Of a stretch of DNA of 51,314 nucleotides, positions 16,449 through 24,262 are shown piece after piece (positions within the stretch are counted from its first letter, which is position 1; each line of letters starts with the position of its first letter). The notes beneath the pieces are model-generated. The model was not told the origin of the DNA, did no database searches, and saw only the letters and a program-made list of their open reading frames with translations. Both the position numbers and the translations under genes were made by a program. This DNA is from Paractinoplanes atraurantiacus (GTDB lineage: Bacteria > Actinomycetota > Actinomycetes > Mycobacteriales > Micromonosporaceae), in the NCBI RefSeq assembly GCF_900215205.1, contig NZ_OBDY01000046.1, positions 1 to 51,314 of the forward strand, given 5' to 3'.

Positions 16449-17483
16449 TCAGGCGGAGGCGCGGTGGATGAGGGACGGCTCGTAGATTACTGAGGCTACG
16501 CGGAGGGTGGGCTCCTCTATGCGGGCCAGCAGCAGGCGGGCGGCCTCGGCGGCCATGTCCTCCAGCGGGTGGCGGATCGTGGTCAAGGGTGGGGCGGCGG
16601 CTGTGGCGGCGCTGCTGTCGTCGAAGCCGATCACCGCTATGTCGGCCGGTACCGCGCGGGCCGACTCTCGGAGAGCTAGCAGCGCGCCCAGCGCCATCAG
16701 GTCGTTCGCCACGAAGACGCCGTCCAGGGCCGGCTGCTCGGCCAGCAACGTACGCATCGCTGTCTCGCCGCTGTCCTGGGTGAAGTTGCCCGAGACCGTC
16801 GGCACCCAGCCGTGGCCGTGGCGGGCCATGGCGCGGCGGAAACCGGAGATGCGGTCGCTGCTCGCGGGGACGTCGGCCGGGCCGGAGATCATGCCGATGC
16901 GGCGGCAACCCCTTGCCAGCAGGTGTTCGGCCGCCATTGCGGCGCCGGTGTCGTTGGCCAGGTCGACGTAGTCGATCGGGACCGGCTCGGCCGGGCGGCC
17001 GATCATGACGGCGGGGACGTCGGCCTGCGCCAGCATGTCGGGGAGCGGGTCGACCGCCGGCAGCGACAGCACGATCGCGCCGTCCGCCTGGCCGCTGCGC
17101 AGGTCGCCGACCAGCCGCTTCTTCCCCTCGTCGGTTCCCACGATCTGCAAGGCCAGTTGTACGCCCTCACGGCGCAACACACTCATCAGCCCGCCGACCA
17201 CCCGCCCGAAGAACGGATCGGCGAAGAAACGGCCCATGAACGGATCGTCGTCGTGGGTCTCGGAGTCGGAGACGACAAGCGCCACCGTCCCCGTCCGCCG
17301 GGTCACCAGCGACCGCGCCAGCCTGTTCGGCACGTAGCCGGTCTGGCCGACCGCGTCCCACACCACCTCGTGCAGCTGCGGGTCGACGTTGCGAATCCCG
17401 TTGATCACGCGGGACACGGTCGCCCGTGACACCCCCGCGACCCGGGCCACGTCCTCCAGGGTCGGGGCCCGTCCGCTACGCAT
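16449..17483 (-). CDS. LacI family transcriptional regulator
   Basis: A 344-residue regulator. The N-terminal helix-turn-helix and hinge (TLEDVARVAGVSRATVSRVINGIRNVDPQLHEVVWDAVGQTGYVPNRLARSL) is followed by a periplasmic-binding-protein-like sugar domain with VALVVSDSET, GFRRAMARHG, FVANDLMALGAL and IAVIGFDDSSAA. ATG 17483 is chosen because TATAAA lies just upstream with 7 bases between, which suggests a leaderless message. A perfect palindrome overlaps this promoter, so the gene is probably autorepressed. The same operator type precedes two secreted carbohydrate-active genes nearby, which it most likely controls. The inducing sugar is unknown. Confidence 0.92.
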   Translation of the reverse strand: MRSGRAPTLEDVARVAGVSRATVSRVINGIRNVDPQLHEVVWDAVGQTGYVPNRLARSLVTRRTGTVALVVSDSETHDDDPFMGRFFADPFFGRVVGGLMSVLRREGVQLALQIVGTDEGKKRLVGDLRSGQADGAIVLSLPAVDPLPDMLAQADVPAVMIGRPAEPVPIDYVDLANDTGAAMAAEHLLARGCRRIGMISGPADVPASSDRISGFRRAMARHGHGWVPTVSGNFTQDSGETAMRTLLAEQPALDGVFVANDLMALGALLALRESARAVPADIAVIGFDDSSAATAAAPPLTTIRHPLEDMAAEAARLLLARIEEPTLRVASVIYEPSLIHRASA

Positions 17484-17490
17484 GACCGTC

Positions 17491-17496
17491 TTTATA
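17491..17496 (-). promoter_or_regulatory. -10 box of the LacI gene
   Basis: TATAAA on the minus strand lies 7 bases before the ATG at 17483, so transcription would begin at or next to the start codon. No good -35 box is visible. Confidence 0.5.
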
Positions 17497-17502
17497 GCAC
17501 AT

Positions 17503-17516
17503 GGAGAGCGCTCTCC
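17503..17516. promoter_or_regulatory. LacI operator O1
   Basis: GGAGAGCGCTCTCC is a perfect 14-bp palindrome of the LacI/CebR style (central AGCGCT). It lies 19 bp upstream of the LacI start, in the promoter. Confidence 0.8.
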
Positions 17517-17555
17517 TGAGACCGTCAAAAGCGAGGTTCCGGAACCAGCAGGACA

Positions 17556-17584
17556 TTGACGGCCATGCCCGTGGAGCGCAGACT
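17556..17584 (+). promoter_or_regulatory. Promoter of the discoidin-DUF1996 gene
   Basis: The -35 box TTGACG (17556-17561) and -10 box CAGACT (17579-17584) have 17-bp spacing. The predicted start of transcription falls inside operator O2. Confidence 0.55.
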
Positions 17585-17585
17585 C

Positions 17586-17599
17586 GGAAAGCGCTCTCC
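17586..17599. promoter_or_regulatory. LacI operator O2
   Basis: GGAAAGCGCTCTCC differs from O1 at one base. It sits just before the ribosome binding site of the discoidin-DUF1996 gene and 83 bp from O1, close to eight helical turns. Confidence 0.8.
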
Positions 17600-17616
17600 A
17601 AGAGAGGAGAAAGTCT

Positions 17617-18996
17617 GTGACCCCGCACAGAGCCATCCCCGCCGCCCTATTGGCCGCGGCCCTCCTGTTCATCGCGGCTCCCCGAGCCGAAGCCGCCGAC
17701 CCCCTGCTCTCCCAGAACCGCCCCACCGTGGCCTCGTCCACCGAGAACGGCGGCGCCCCGGCCGCCGCCGCGGTCGACGGCAACCCGGCCACCCGCTGGG
17801 GCAGTGCCTGGTCCGACCCGCAGTGGCTGCGCGTCGACCTCGGCTCCACGGCCACCGTCACGTCGGTCAAGATCACGTGGGAGGCCGCGTACGCCAAGGC
17901 CTTCCAGCTGCAGACCTCGGCCGACGGCGCCGCCTGGACCACGATCTACAGCACCACGAACGCCGCCGGTGGCACCCAGACCCTTCCGGTGAGCGGGCAG
18001 GGTCGCTACGTCCGCGTCTACGGAACGCAACGCGGCACCGGCTACGGCTACTCGCTGTACGAGTTCCAGGTGTACGGCCAGTACACCACCCCGCCGCCGA
18101 CCGGCGGCCCGGGCTACGTCATGGCCGACCCGCCGGTCACCGGCGTGATCCCGTCGACCGCGGTGCCGCCGAACACGAACCCGCCCACCACGCACCACGA
18201 GTTCCAGGCCAACTGCTCGGTCAGCCGCTCCAACCTCAACGACGACCCGATCGTCTTCCCCAACCTGCCGGGCGCCTCGCACTCGCACACCTTCATGGGC
18301 AACACGACCACGTACGCGGGAACGACGCTCGCCACCCTCAAGGCAGGTGGTACTTCGTGCATCACCCCGGGTGACAAGACCGGTTATTGGATGCCGACCC
18401 TGCTGAACGGCGACACAGCCGTACAGCCAATCGGTCGTCAGGTCATCTATTACAAGTCCGGTGTGATCGATTACCGCAGCGTGCGGCCGTTCCCGGCCGG
18501 TCTGCGCTATGTCGTCGGCAGCCCGCAGGCCACCCTCGAGGACTTCCGGAACAGCCCGGGCGCCGTCGAGGGCTTCGAGTGCGGCGACAGCTCCTTCAAC
18601 TGGGACATCCCCGCCACCTGCCCGGCCGGCACCCAGCTCAACGCCCGCATGCAGGCCCCGAGCTGCTGGGACGGCCTGCACCTGGACACACCGGATCACA
18701 AGAGCCACATGGCGTACCCGGTCCTCGGGGTCTGCCCGGCCGACCACCCGGTCGCCGTCCCGATGATCGAGTTCAAGATGGCCTGGCCGGTCAGCGGCGA
18801 CATGCGCAACGTCCGCTTCTCCAGCGGCCGCGGCTATTCGTTCCACTATGACGTCTTCAACGCCTGGGACGCGCCGACCCTCGCCGCCCTCACCACCCAT
18901 TGCATCAACGGCGGCCTGCAATGCGACCCGCGCGGCTTCGACCTCTACAAGCCCGACCGCGGCGCCGCCCTCAACGAAAACTACGTACTTCCCTGA
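17617..18996 (+). CDS. Secreted discoidin (F5/8 type C) and DUF1996 protein
   Basis: A 459-residue exported protein. A signal peptide (LLAAALLFIAAPRAEA, cleavage near residue 26) is followed by an F5/8 type C carbohydrate-binding domain at about 28-155 (DPQWLRVDLGS, GYGYSLYEFQVYG). A DUF1996 domain follows from about 190 to the end, with HHEFQANCSVSRSNLNDDPI, SHSHTFMGN and SCWDGLHLDTPDHKSHMAYP. DUF1996 is common in secreted proteins of fungi and actinomycetes that act on cell-wall polysaccharide, but its activity is not established. GTG 17617 has GGAG at 17605-17608. The binding domain is a close paralogue of the one in the glycosidase at 19715, and both genes carry LacI operators. Confidence 0.9.
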   Translation: MTPHRAIPAALLAAALLFIAAPRAEAADPLLSQNRPTVASSTENGGAPAAAAVDGNPATRWGSAWSDPQWLRVDLGSTATVTSVKITWEAAYAKAFQLQTSADGAAWTTIYSTTNAAGGTQTLPVSGQGRYVRVYGTQRGTGYGYSLYEFQVYGQYTTPPPTGGPGYVMADPPVTGVIPSTAVPPNTNPPTTHHEFQANCSVSRSNLNDDPIVFPNLPGASHSHTFMGNTTTYAGTTLATLKAGGTSCITPGDKTGYWMPTLLNGDTAVQPIGRQVIYYKSGVIDYRSVRPFPAGLRYVVGSPQATLEDFRNSPGAVEGFECGDSSFNWDIPATCPAGTQLNARMQAPSCWDGLHLDTPDHKSHMAYPVLGVCPADHPVAVPMIEFKMAWPVSGDMRNVRFSSGRGYSFHYDVFNAWDAPTLAALTTHCINGGLQCDPRGFDLYKPDRGAALNENYVLP

Positions 18997-19007
18997 CGTA
19001 CGTCCGG

Positions 19008-19038
19008 AAGGGCGCCGATAACAAAAATCGGCGCCCTT
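19008..19038 (+). terminator. Terminator after the DUF1996 gene
   Basis: A perfect 12-bp stem (19008-19019 with 19027-19038) and a 7-nt loop, followed by a short pyrimidine tract. It lies between two convergent genes. Confidence 0.8.
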
Positions 19039-19040
19039 TC

Positions 19041-19592
19041 TCAGTTTGTGGTGTTGATTGTGGACAACGACACTTCCCTGGTACGCAGAATCTGCAGGGC
19101 CAATTGCCGGGTCTGACCTTCGATCCCGGATTTGCTCTCGCTGCGGGCCAGGTTCTGGCTTTGCACCAGATGTTCCTTGATGTGCTTGGTGACGGTCTCG
19201 TCGAAGGCCGGCCCGGCGAGCTTGGACGCCTCCGTGACCTGTTCCGGGGTGACCATGCCCGGCATCGGCATGCCCTCGTGGGGGTTCTCGGTCGGCAGCC
19301 CGGCCCGCGTGTGCAGCTGGCGCAGGGTGCCCAGCTCGGCCTGCGTGAACGCCTTGACCTGCGTCGTCAGCGCCAGCGTGTCGGGGTCGGTGGTGCGCCG
19401 GGGCGGGAGCTCGAGCAGGGGGAGCAGCTGCTCGTCCATCGCTATGTTGATCTCGATCCAGGCCAGGTCGGTGCCGCCGAACGAGGCCTGGGGCTGCGCG
19501 CTGGGTGCGGGGGTCTCAGCGGCGTCTCCCGTCGCGGAACAGCCGGCCAGGGCGAGGGTGGTGGCCAGAAGGAGACGGGGAATCGCTTTCAC
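19041..19592 (-). CDS. DUF305-like lipoprotein
   Basis: A 183-residue protein with a lipobox (LALAGC, lipidated cysteine C18), so it is anchored outside the membrane. The mature part is helical and resembles DUF305: two halves each begin with a hydrophobic/acidic helix, and an HEGMPMPGMVTPEQVTEASKLAGPAFDETVTKHIKEH segment shows the usual M-x-G-M and F-D-x-x-x-x-K-H features. The first metal-like HH of classical DUF305 (M-I-x-H-H) is replaced by NIAMDEQ, so the copy is divergent. Methionine- and histidine-rich relatives are often linked to copper, but that is not certain here. Confidence 0.75.
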   Translation of the reverse strand: MKAIPRLLLATTLALAGCSATGDAAETPAPSAQPQASFGGTDLAWIEINIAMDEQLLPLLELPPRRTTDPDTLALTTQVKAFTQAELGTLRQLHTRAGLPTENPHEGMPMPGMVTPEQVTEASKLAGPAFDETVTKHIKEHLVQSQNLARSESKSGIEGQTRQLALQILRTREVSLSTINTTN

Positions 19593-19659
19593 GTTCGCGA
19601 GTCTGTCGTTTTATGGGGCCATATGTCAATGATTCGATATTAACGAAATGGAACGATCG

Positions 19660-19697
19660 AGGCCCCACCCGCCGAAAGACGAAGACGGGTGGGGCCT
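19660..19697 (-). terminator. Terminator after the discoidin glycosidase gene
   Basis: A 12-bp perfect stem (AGGCCCCACCCG at 19660-19671 with 19686-19697) and a 14-nt loop. It begins 17 bp past the stop of the minus-strand gene. The T-tract is weak. Confidence 0.65.
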
Positions 19698-19714
19698 GTC
19701 GCTTACGTTACGGT

Positions 19715-22651
19715 TCAGTAGACGCCGAACTCCCACAGTGAATAGCCGTAGCCGGTGGCCCGGGCGGTTCCGGTGACCCGGACGTAACGGCCCGAACCGG
19801 TCACGTCCAGGTCGTCGAAGCCGCCGTCGCCACTCGCCGTGGCGTACATCTGGGTCCAGGTGTTGCCGTCAGTGGAGGTTTCCAGGCGATAGCCGGTGGC
19901 GTAGGCGGCCTCCCAGGCCAGCTGGACGTGGCGGATCGGCTGGACCGAGCCCAGGTCCACCTGGAGCCACGCGGAGCCGACCCACTCGCTGGCCCACCGC
20001 GTTGCGTAGTCACCGTCGACGGCGTACGAGGGCAATTGCGGTCCATTGGTCCCGGTGGGCTGATAGCTGGAAGCCGTGGCCGGCTTGCCCCGGGCCAGAT
20101 TGGTGCCGGAGATCACCGGGGGGACCACGCGGACCGACTTCTGTTCGATGCCGACGTTGCCGTGCCCGTCGAAGGCGTACACATAAATCTTCCAGACGCC
20201 CAGCTTGTCGGGGGCCTTGGCGGTGAAGGTGCCGGGCCCGGTCTCGGTGAAGACGACGTTGGCCAGGCCGGTGGCGCCGGTGATGTGCTTCTCGGAGTAC
20301 ATGAGGTTGTAGCGGATCAGGTCGCCCTGCGGGTCGGTCGTGTTGACGGAGACCGCGAGGTTGCCGCCGGCCGGGACCGAGGTGGGTACGGTCATCGAGG
20401 TGATCTCGGGCGGGGTGTTGGCCGGGGCCTGGCCGGTGTAGGCGCGCTGCAGCGAGTAGTAGCCGTGCCGGCGCCAGCCGCCGGTGAACGTGTTGAGCCA
20501 GACGCCGCCGAAGTCGTTCTCGAGACCGTAGTGGAACTCGGTGGCGCCGAGCGCGACCGTCGGGTGCGCGTTGATCGCGTTCCAGCTGTTCGTGTAGCCG
20601 TCACGTTTCTGCAGGTCGGTGGGCTCGGCCGGGACGCCGTTGACGTCGTTCGGCACCTCCCACTCGCCGGCCGGGCCGGCCTCGGTGACGACGTACGGCT
20701 TGGTGTAGCCGCCGGCGAGCCAGTCGTTGTAGACGTTGCCGATCGCGCCGTACGAGTTGACCGCGAGCAGGTCGAGGTCGGGGGCGTACTGCTTGTAGTA
20801 CGGCCAGGCGCCGGTGTACGCGTCGGTCGAGGTGACCGGGTGGTTCGGGTCGGCGGCGTGGATGGCCTGGGCGACCTGGTTGACGAACTTGGCGTATCCG
20901 GCGCGGCGGGCCTCGACCTCGGCCGCCGACAGGCCGTGGTCCTGCATGGTGAGGATGACCTCGTTGCCGACGTCCCACATCAGGACGCCCGGGTGGTTCT
21001 TCAAGGTGTTGACGCGGTTGACGATCTCGGTCTTGACGGAGTTCATGTACGCGGTGTCGTTGACGTAGTCGGCGCCCTGGTTCAGCCAGTGCCCGACGAT
21101 GACCTTGATGCCCTGCCGCGCGGCCCGGTCGAGCAAGGTGGGCGTGCTGGCGTCATCGACTCCCCACGTACGGATCGTGTTGACCCCCATGTTCCTCAGG
21201 TCGCGCATGTAGCCGTCAGCGGCCGCCTGCGGTGGCCCGTACGTCAGACCCTTGACCTGGAAGTTCGCGCCGTTGACCTGGAGACGCCAGTTGCCCTGGG
21301 TGCCGGTGACCTTGACGACGGACGGGCCGGCGGGCAGCGCGGGGTCGGTCATCGGGGTGGGCGTGGTGCCGGTCGAGCGGGCGACCGAGACGGAATCGAC
21401 GCTGAGCACGCCGCCGGAGGTCGTGTCGGCGGTCGGGGTGGTGCGGCCGGCGATCGCGTTCGGCAGGGAGCCGCCGATCGCCAGATCGAGACGCAGGAAG
21501 AAGCCATGGTGTACGGCGGCCTGCCACGCCGCGACGCCGACCTGCGACTCGCGCACCACCCAGGTCTGGCGGCCGTCCACATAGAACCGGATCTCCTCGT
21601 CGGTCTTCGTCCGGTCGACGACCTGCGAATACTCGTGGAATCCGGTCTGGCAGCCGGTGCAGGAGGCAAGCCCGGAGGAGCGGCCGTTGTACTCGCCGCA
21701 GGGCCCGTCCGGGGCCGTCCCGCAGTGCAGCGTCTGCGCGAGCTGGCTGCGGCCGTTGACGTCGGTCATGATGTCGGTCTCGCCGACCTGCGGCCAGTTG
21801 GTGTAGTTGCCGCGGTACGCCGCGCCGGTGGCCCGGAAACCCGGCCAGTAACCGAGAGCGTTGGCGACGTCCGGCTGCTTGATCACCGCGGAGAAGCGGG
21901 TCAGCTGCCCGGCGAGCGGCTCGAAGTCGGTGCGCTGGGTCTCGATGCGCCCGGACGTCCAGGTGCCGGCGCCGTCGCGGACCGCCCGGATGTTGAGCTT
22001 GCCGGCGCCGTCGAGCGTGACGTTCGAGGTGGCGGCGGTCTCGACCGAGCCGGTGCCCCAGTTGGCGGCGCCGCCGGGGTAGGAGGTGCCGGTGCGGACG
22101 AGCCAGTTGCCGGTGTTGAGGGTCGTGCCGTCGAAAGAGTCGGACCAGACTGTGGTGAAGGCGTCGGTGGGCGGCGCGGTGGTGCCGTACACCTTGAACT
22201 CCCACAGCGAGTAGCCGTAGCCGCCGCTACGGGCGGTGCCGTAGAGGCGGACGTAGCGACCGGTGCCACTGACGGTGAGGTTCTCGGTGCCGCCGGCGCC
22301 CTGGGTGGTTCCGTAGATCTTGGTCCAGGTGGTGCCGTCGGCCGAGGTCTGGATTTCGTACGCCCGGCCGTACGCCGCCTCCCACTGAAGGGTCACCGAG
22401 GTGATGGTGGCGGTGGATCCGAGATCGACCCGTAGCCACTGCGGATCGGCGAACTGGCTCGACCAGCGCGTGCCGGCGTTGCCGTCGGTGGCGTTGGCGG
22501 CCGCGGTGCCGCCGCTCTCCTGGGTGGAGGCGGTGGTGGGGCGGCCTTGGGAGAGGAGGGTGTCGGCCGCTCGGGCCGGACCCTGAGCCACGGTCAGAAA
22601 CGCCGCGACCAGGGATAAGAGGACGAGGGGGATGGCTTTGTGAGTGCGCAA
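19715..22651 (-). CDS. Secreted discoidin/GH16-like/GH2-like glycosidase
   Basis: A 978-residue exported enzyme. After the signal peptide (AAFLTVAQGPARA) come an F5/8 type C domain (30-156), a GH16-like jelly roll (165-425), a GH2-like TIM barrel (450-750), an Ig-like domain (about 755-850) and a second F5/8 domain (855-978). In the barrel, DVGNEV (E564) and VVTEAGPAGEW (E657) are the likely acid/base and nucleophile. In the GH16 domain the usual E-x-D-x-x-E is ETDIMT (291-296): the final glutamate is Thr. A beta-glucan is a plausible substrate. The start is TTG 22651 with GGAG 5 bases upstream. It has its own promoter and two LacI operators. Confidence 0.88.
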   Translation of the reverse strand: MRTHKAIPLVLLSLVAAFLTVAQGPARAADTLLSQGRPTTASTQESGGTAAANATDGNAGTRWSSQFADPQWLRVDLGSTATITSVTLQWEAAYGRAYEIQTSADGTTWTKIYGTTQGAGGTENLTVSGTGRYVRLYGTARSGGYGYSLWEFKVYGTTAPPTDAFTTVWSDSFDGTTLNTGNWLVRTGTSYPGGAANWGTGSVETAATSNVTLDGAGKLNIRAVRDGAGTWTSGRIETQRTDFEPLAGQLTRFSAVIKQPDVANALGYWPGFRATGAAYRGNYTNWPQVGETDIMTDVNGRSQLAQTLHCGTAPDGPCGEYNGRSSGLASCTGCQTGFHEYSQVVDRTKTDEEIRFYVDGRQTWVVRESQVGVAAWQAAVHHGFFLRLDLAIGGSLPNAIAGRTTPTADTTSGGVLSVDSVSVARSTGTTPTPMTDPALPAGPSVVKVTGTQGNWRLQVNGANFQVKGLTYGPPQAAADGYMRDLRNMGVNTIRTWGVDDASTPTLLDRAARQGIKVIVGHWLNQGADYVNDTAYMNSVKTEIVNRVNTLKNHPGVLMWDVGNEVILTMQDHGLSAAEVEARRAGYAKFVNQVAQAIHAADPNHPVTSTDAYTGAWPYYKQYAPDLDLLAVNSYGAIGNVYNDWLAGGYTKPYVVTEAGPAGEWEVPNDVNGVPAEPTDLQKRDGYTNSWNAINAHPTVALGATEFHYGLENDFGGVWLNTFTGGWRRHGYYSLQRAYTGQAPANTPPEITSMTVPTSVPAGGNLAVSVNTTDPQGDLIRYNLMYSEKHITGATGLANVVFTETGPGTFTAKAPDKLGVWKIYVYAFDGHGNVGIEQKSVRVVPPVISGTNLARGKPATASSYQPTGTNGPQLPSYAVDGDYATRWASEWVGSAWLQVDLGSVQPIRHVQLAWEAAYATGYRLETSTDGNTWTQMYATASGDGGFDDLDVTGSGRYVRVTGTARATGYGYSLWEFGVY

Positions 22652-22668
22652 GGGGACTCCTGGGGATG

Positions 22669-22682
22669 GGAAAGCGCTCTCC
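22669..22682. promoter_or_regulatory. LacI operator O3
   Basis: GGAAAGCGCTCTCC, identical to O2, lies 17 bp upstream of the TTG start of the secreted glycosidase. Confidence 0.8.
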
Positions 22683-22694
22683 GACAGTGCCCGA

Positions 22695-22724
22695 AGTCTT
22701 GCGCCGGGGTTTCACGCGTGTCAA
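22695..22724 (-). promoter_or_regulatory. Promoter of the discoidin glycosidase gene
   Basis: On the minus strand the -35 box TTGACA (22719-22724) and -10 box AAGACT (22695-22700) are 18 bp apart. The transcription start is expected just ahead of operator O3. Confidence 0.6.
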
Positions 22725-22762
22725 TAGTTCGCGTCGGTTCCGGACCCGCTGTAGCCCGTCTT

Positions 22763-22776
22763 GGAGAGCGCTTTCC
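22763..22776. promoter_or_regulatory. LacI operator O4
   Basis: GGAGAGCGCTTTCC is the same motif in opposite orientation to O3 and lies 94 bp from it (close to nine turns), which would allow a DNA loop. It is also 28 bp from the HEAT-repeat gene start. Confidence 0.75.
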
Positions 22777-22804
22777 GGTCGTGTCGGCCAGTATGCTGCC
22801 GGCC

Positions 22805-24262
22805 GTGACTTCCTGGAATCGGCTGTTGAAGCGGCTGGACTCCCCGAAAGCGGCGACCCGGGCGGCCGCTCTGCGGGCGGCGGGCGAGCGTTGCGACTCG
22901 GACCGATCGGCTGCGGTATGGCTCGCGCCGCTGATCGGCGACGCCCTCGACGACGGCGATCGAGGTGTGCGCGAGGCGGCGCTCGAGGCGCTGACCAATC
23001 TCGGCGAGGCGTCCCGGCAGTTCACACCCGTCTTCCGCCGCGTGGCCGGGGGCGCGGAACTTGGCGCGGTCCTCCGCCGCGTGGGCGAGGGCGCGGAGGC
23101 AGGGCCGGTTGTCCGCCGCGTGGGCGAGGGCGCAGCGGTTGAGCCGGAGGACGGTGACCCGGGCGCGAGGGTCGGGTCGGCGGGCGAGGATGGGGCGGCG
23201 GGGGTGGCGCCGGCGGGCTTCGGTGGGCCGAGCATGGCGGACCGGGCGATGGGCGCTCTGCAGCGGCTCGGGGATCCGGCCTGGGTTCACGTCCTGTGTG
23301 ACGCCGCCGCGGCGGGGCGGGAACCGCCGGGGATCGGCGTCGAAGCGCGGCTGACTCCGGAAGTGCTGGCGGCGGTGCGCGGGCGGCTCGGCGCCGAGCC
23401 CGAGCGGGTGGGCCGGCTGGCCTGGCGGCTGGAGCGGTGGGCCGGCGAGGAGTGGGCGCTGGAACGCCGATGGGGTGCGGACGTCGCCTCGGCGGTCCCG
23501 GAGTTGATCGCGGCGCGGCGGCACGATCCGGAAGCGGTGGCCGCGGCGCTGCTGGCGATCGGGCACGACGATCCCGCCGGGCTGCCCTCTCTGATCGAGC
23601 GGGTCGCGCGGCGCTACGACCTGTGCGCGGCGGTCGCGATCTGGCGGATGACCGGCGACGCGCAGCCCGCGCACGAGCTGCTGCGCGCTTTCCTGCGCCG
23701 GGCCCGCGAGGTGCCGCGATCTGGACTCGACGTGATCGACCGGCTCGGCATCGCGCTGGTTCCGCTGGAGGCGACCGCCCGTGAGCATCTGACCGGCCGG
23801 GCTGCGGCGAGCGTCCCGGAGCGGAACGCCCAGGTGCTCGCCGCCCGGATCGTCGCCGTGCTCGGTGACCCGGCCGCCATCGTGGACACGCTGCGGGCGG
23901 TTCTGCGCGCCGGCGAGGCCCCCGGCAAGCATGCCGCCCTGGTCGCCGGTGACTTCCGGCTGGATCTCCGCGACGAGCTGCGCGCCCTGCTGACCGACCT
24001 CTGGTGCGCGGCGGAAGCGGCCGGGGCCCTCGCCCGGATGGGCGAGCCCGTCGAGGAGGCGCTGGTCCCGGACCGGCTCGCGGTCGTCCTCGAGCTGCGG
24101 CGAGCCGACGCTATCCCGCTGCTCGAGAGACTCGCCGGCGAGCACGACGCGACCCGGGACATCTGGGATGACGAGCTCCGGCGGAGCCGGATTCGGGCGG
24201 TGGTGGGCGAGCTCCGGGCGTACGGCGAAATGGGTCTATTGGAGAAAGGCGCCCAAGGGTGA
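22805..24262 (+). CDS. HEAT-repeat protein of unknown function
   Basis: A 485-residue, helix-rich protein. The N-terminal part (about 1-75) is two HEAT-like repeats (RAAALRAAGERCDSDRSAAVWLAPLIGDALDDGDRGVREAALEALTNLG). Residues 76-114 are three 13-residue repeats with the core RRVGEGAE. The rest reads as further HEAT-like helical pairs (AARIVAVLGDPAAIVDTLRAVLRAG). HEAT proteins act as binding scaffolds; no catalytic motif is visible. GTG 22805 and ATG 22793 are both possible starts. The gene is divergent from the secreted glycosidase, with LacI operator O4 nearby, and its 3' end overlaps the convergent DUF5995 gene by 27 bp. Confidence 0.7.
   Translation: MTSWNRLLKRLDSPKAATRAAALRAAGERCDSDRSAAVWLAPLIGDALDDGDRGVREAALEALTNLGEASRQFTPVFRRVAGGAELGAVLRRVGEGAEAGPVVRRVGEGAAVEPEDGDPGARVGSAGEDGAAGVAPAGFGGPSMADRAMGALQRLGDPAWVHVLCDAAAAGREPPGIGVEARLTPEVLAAVRGRLGAEPERVGRLAWRLERWAGEEWALERRWGADVASAVPELIAARRHDPEAVAAALLAIGHDDPAGLPSLIERVARRYDLCAAVAIWRMTGDAQPAHELLRAFLRRAREVPRSGLDVIDRLGIALVPLEATAREHLTGRAAASVPERNAQVLAARIVAVLGDPAAIVDTLRAVLRAGEAPGKHAALVAGDFRLDLRDELRALLTDLWCAAEAAGALARMGEPVEEALVPDRLAVVLELRRADAIPLLERLAGEHDATRDIWDDELRRSRIRAVVGELRAYGEMGLLEKGAQG
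23030..23146. repeat. Three 39-bp tandem repeats inside the HEAT gene
   Basis: Three in-frame 39-bp units (23030-23068, 23069-23107, 23108-23146) encode V-x-RRVxxGAxxxx. The second and third units are the most alike. Confidence 0.85.

Noticed and set aside
19928..22435. An open frame of about 835 codons opposite the secreted glycosidase
   Set aside because: Low-complexity Val/Gly/Asp-rich product, no ribosome binding site; the opposite strand has a signal peptide and recognisable domains.
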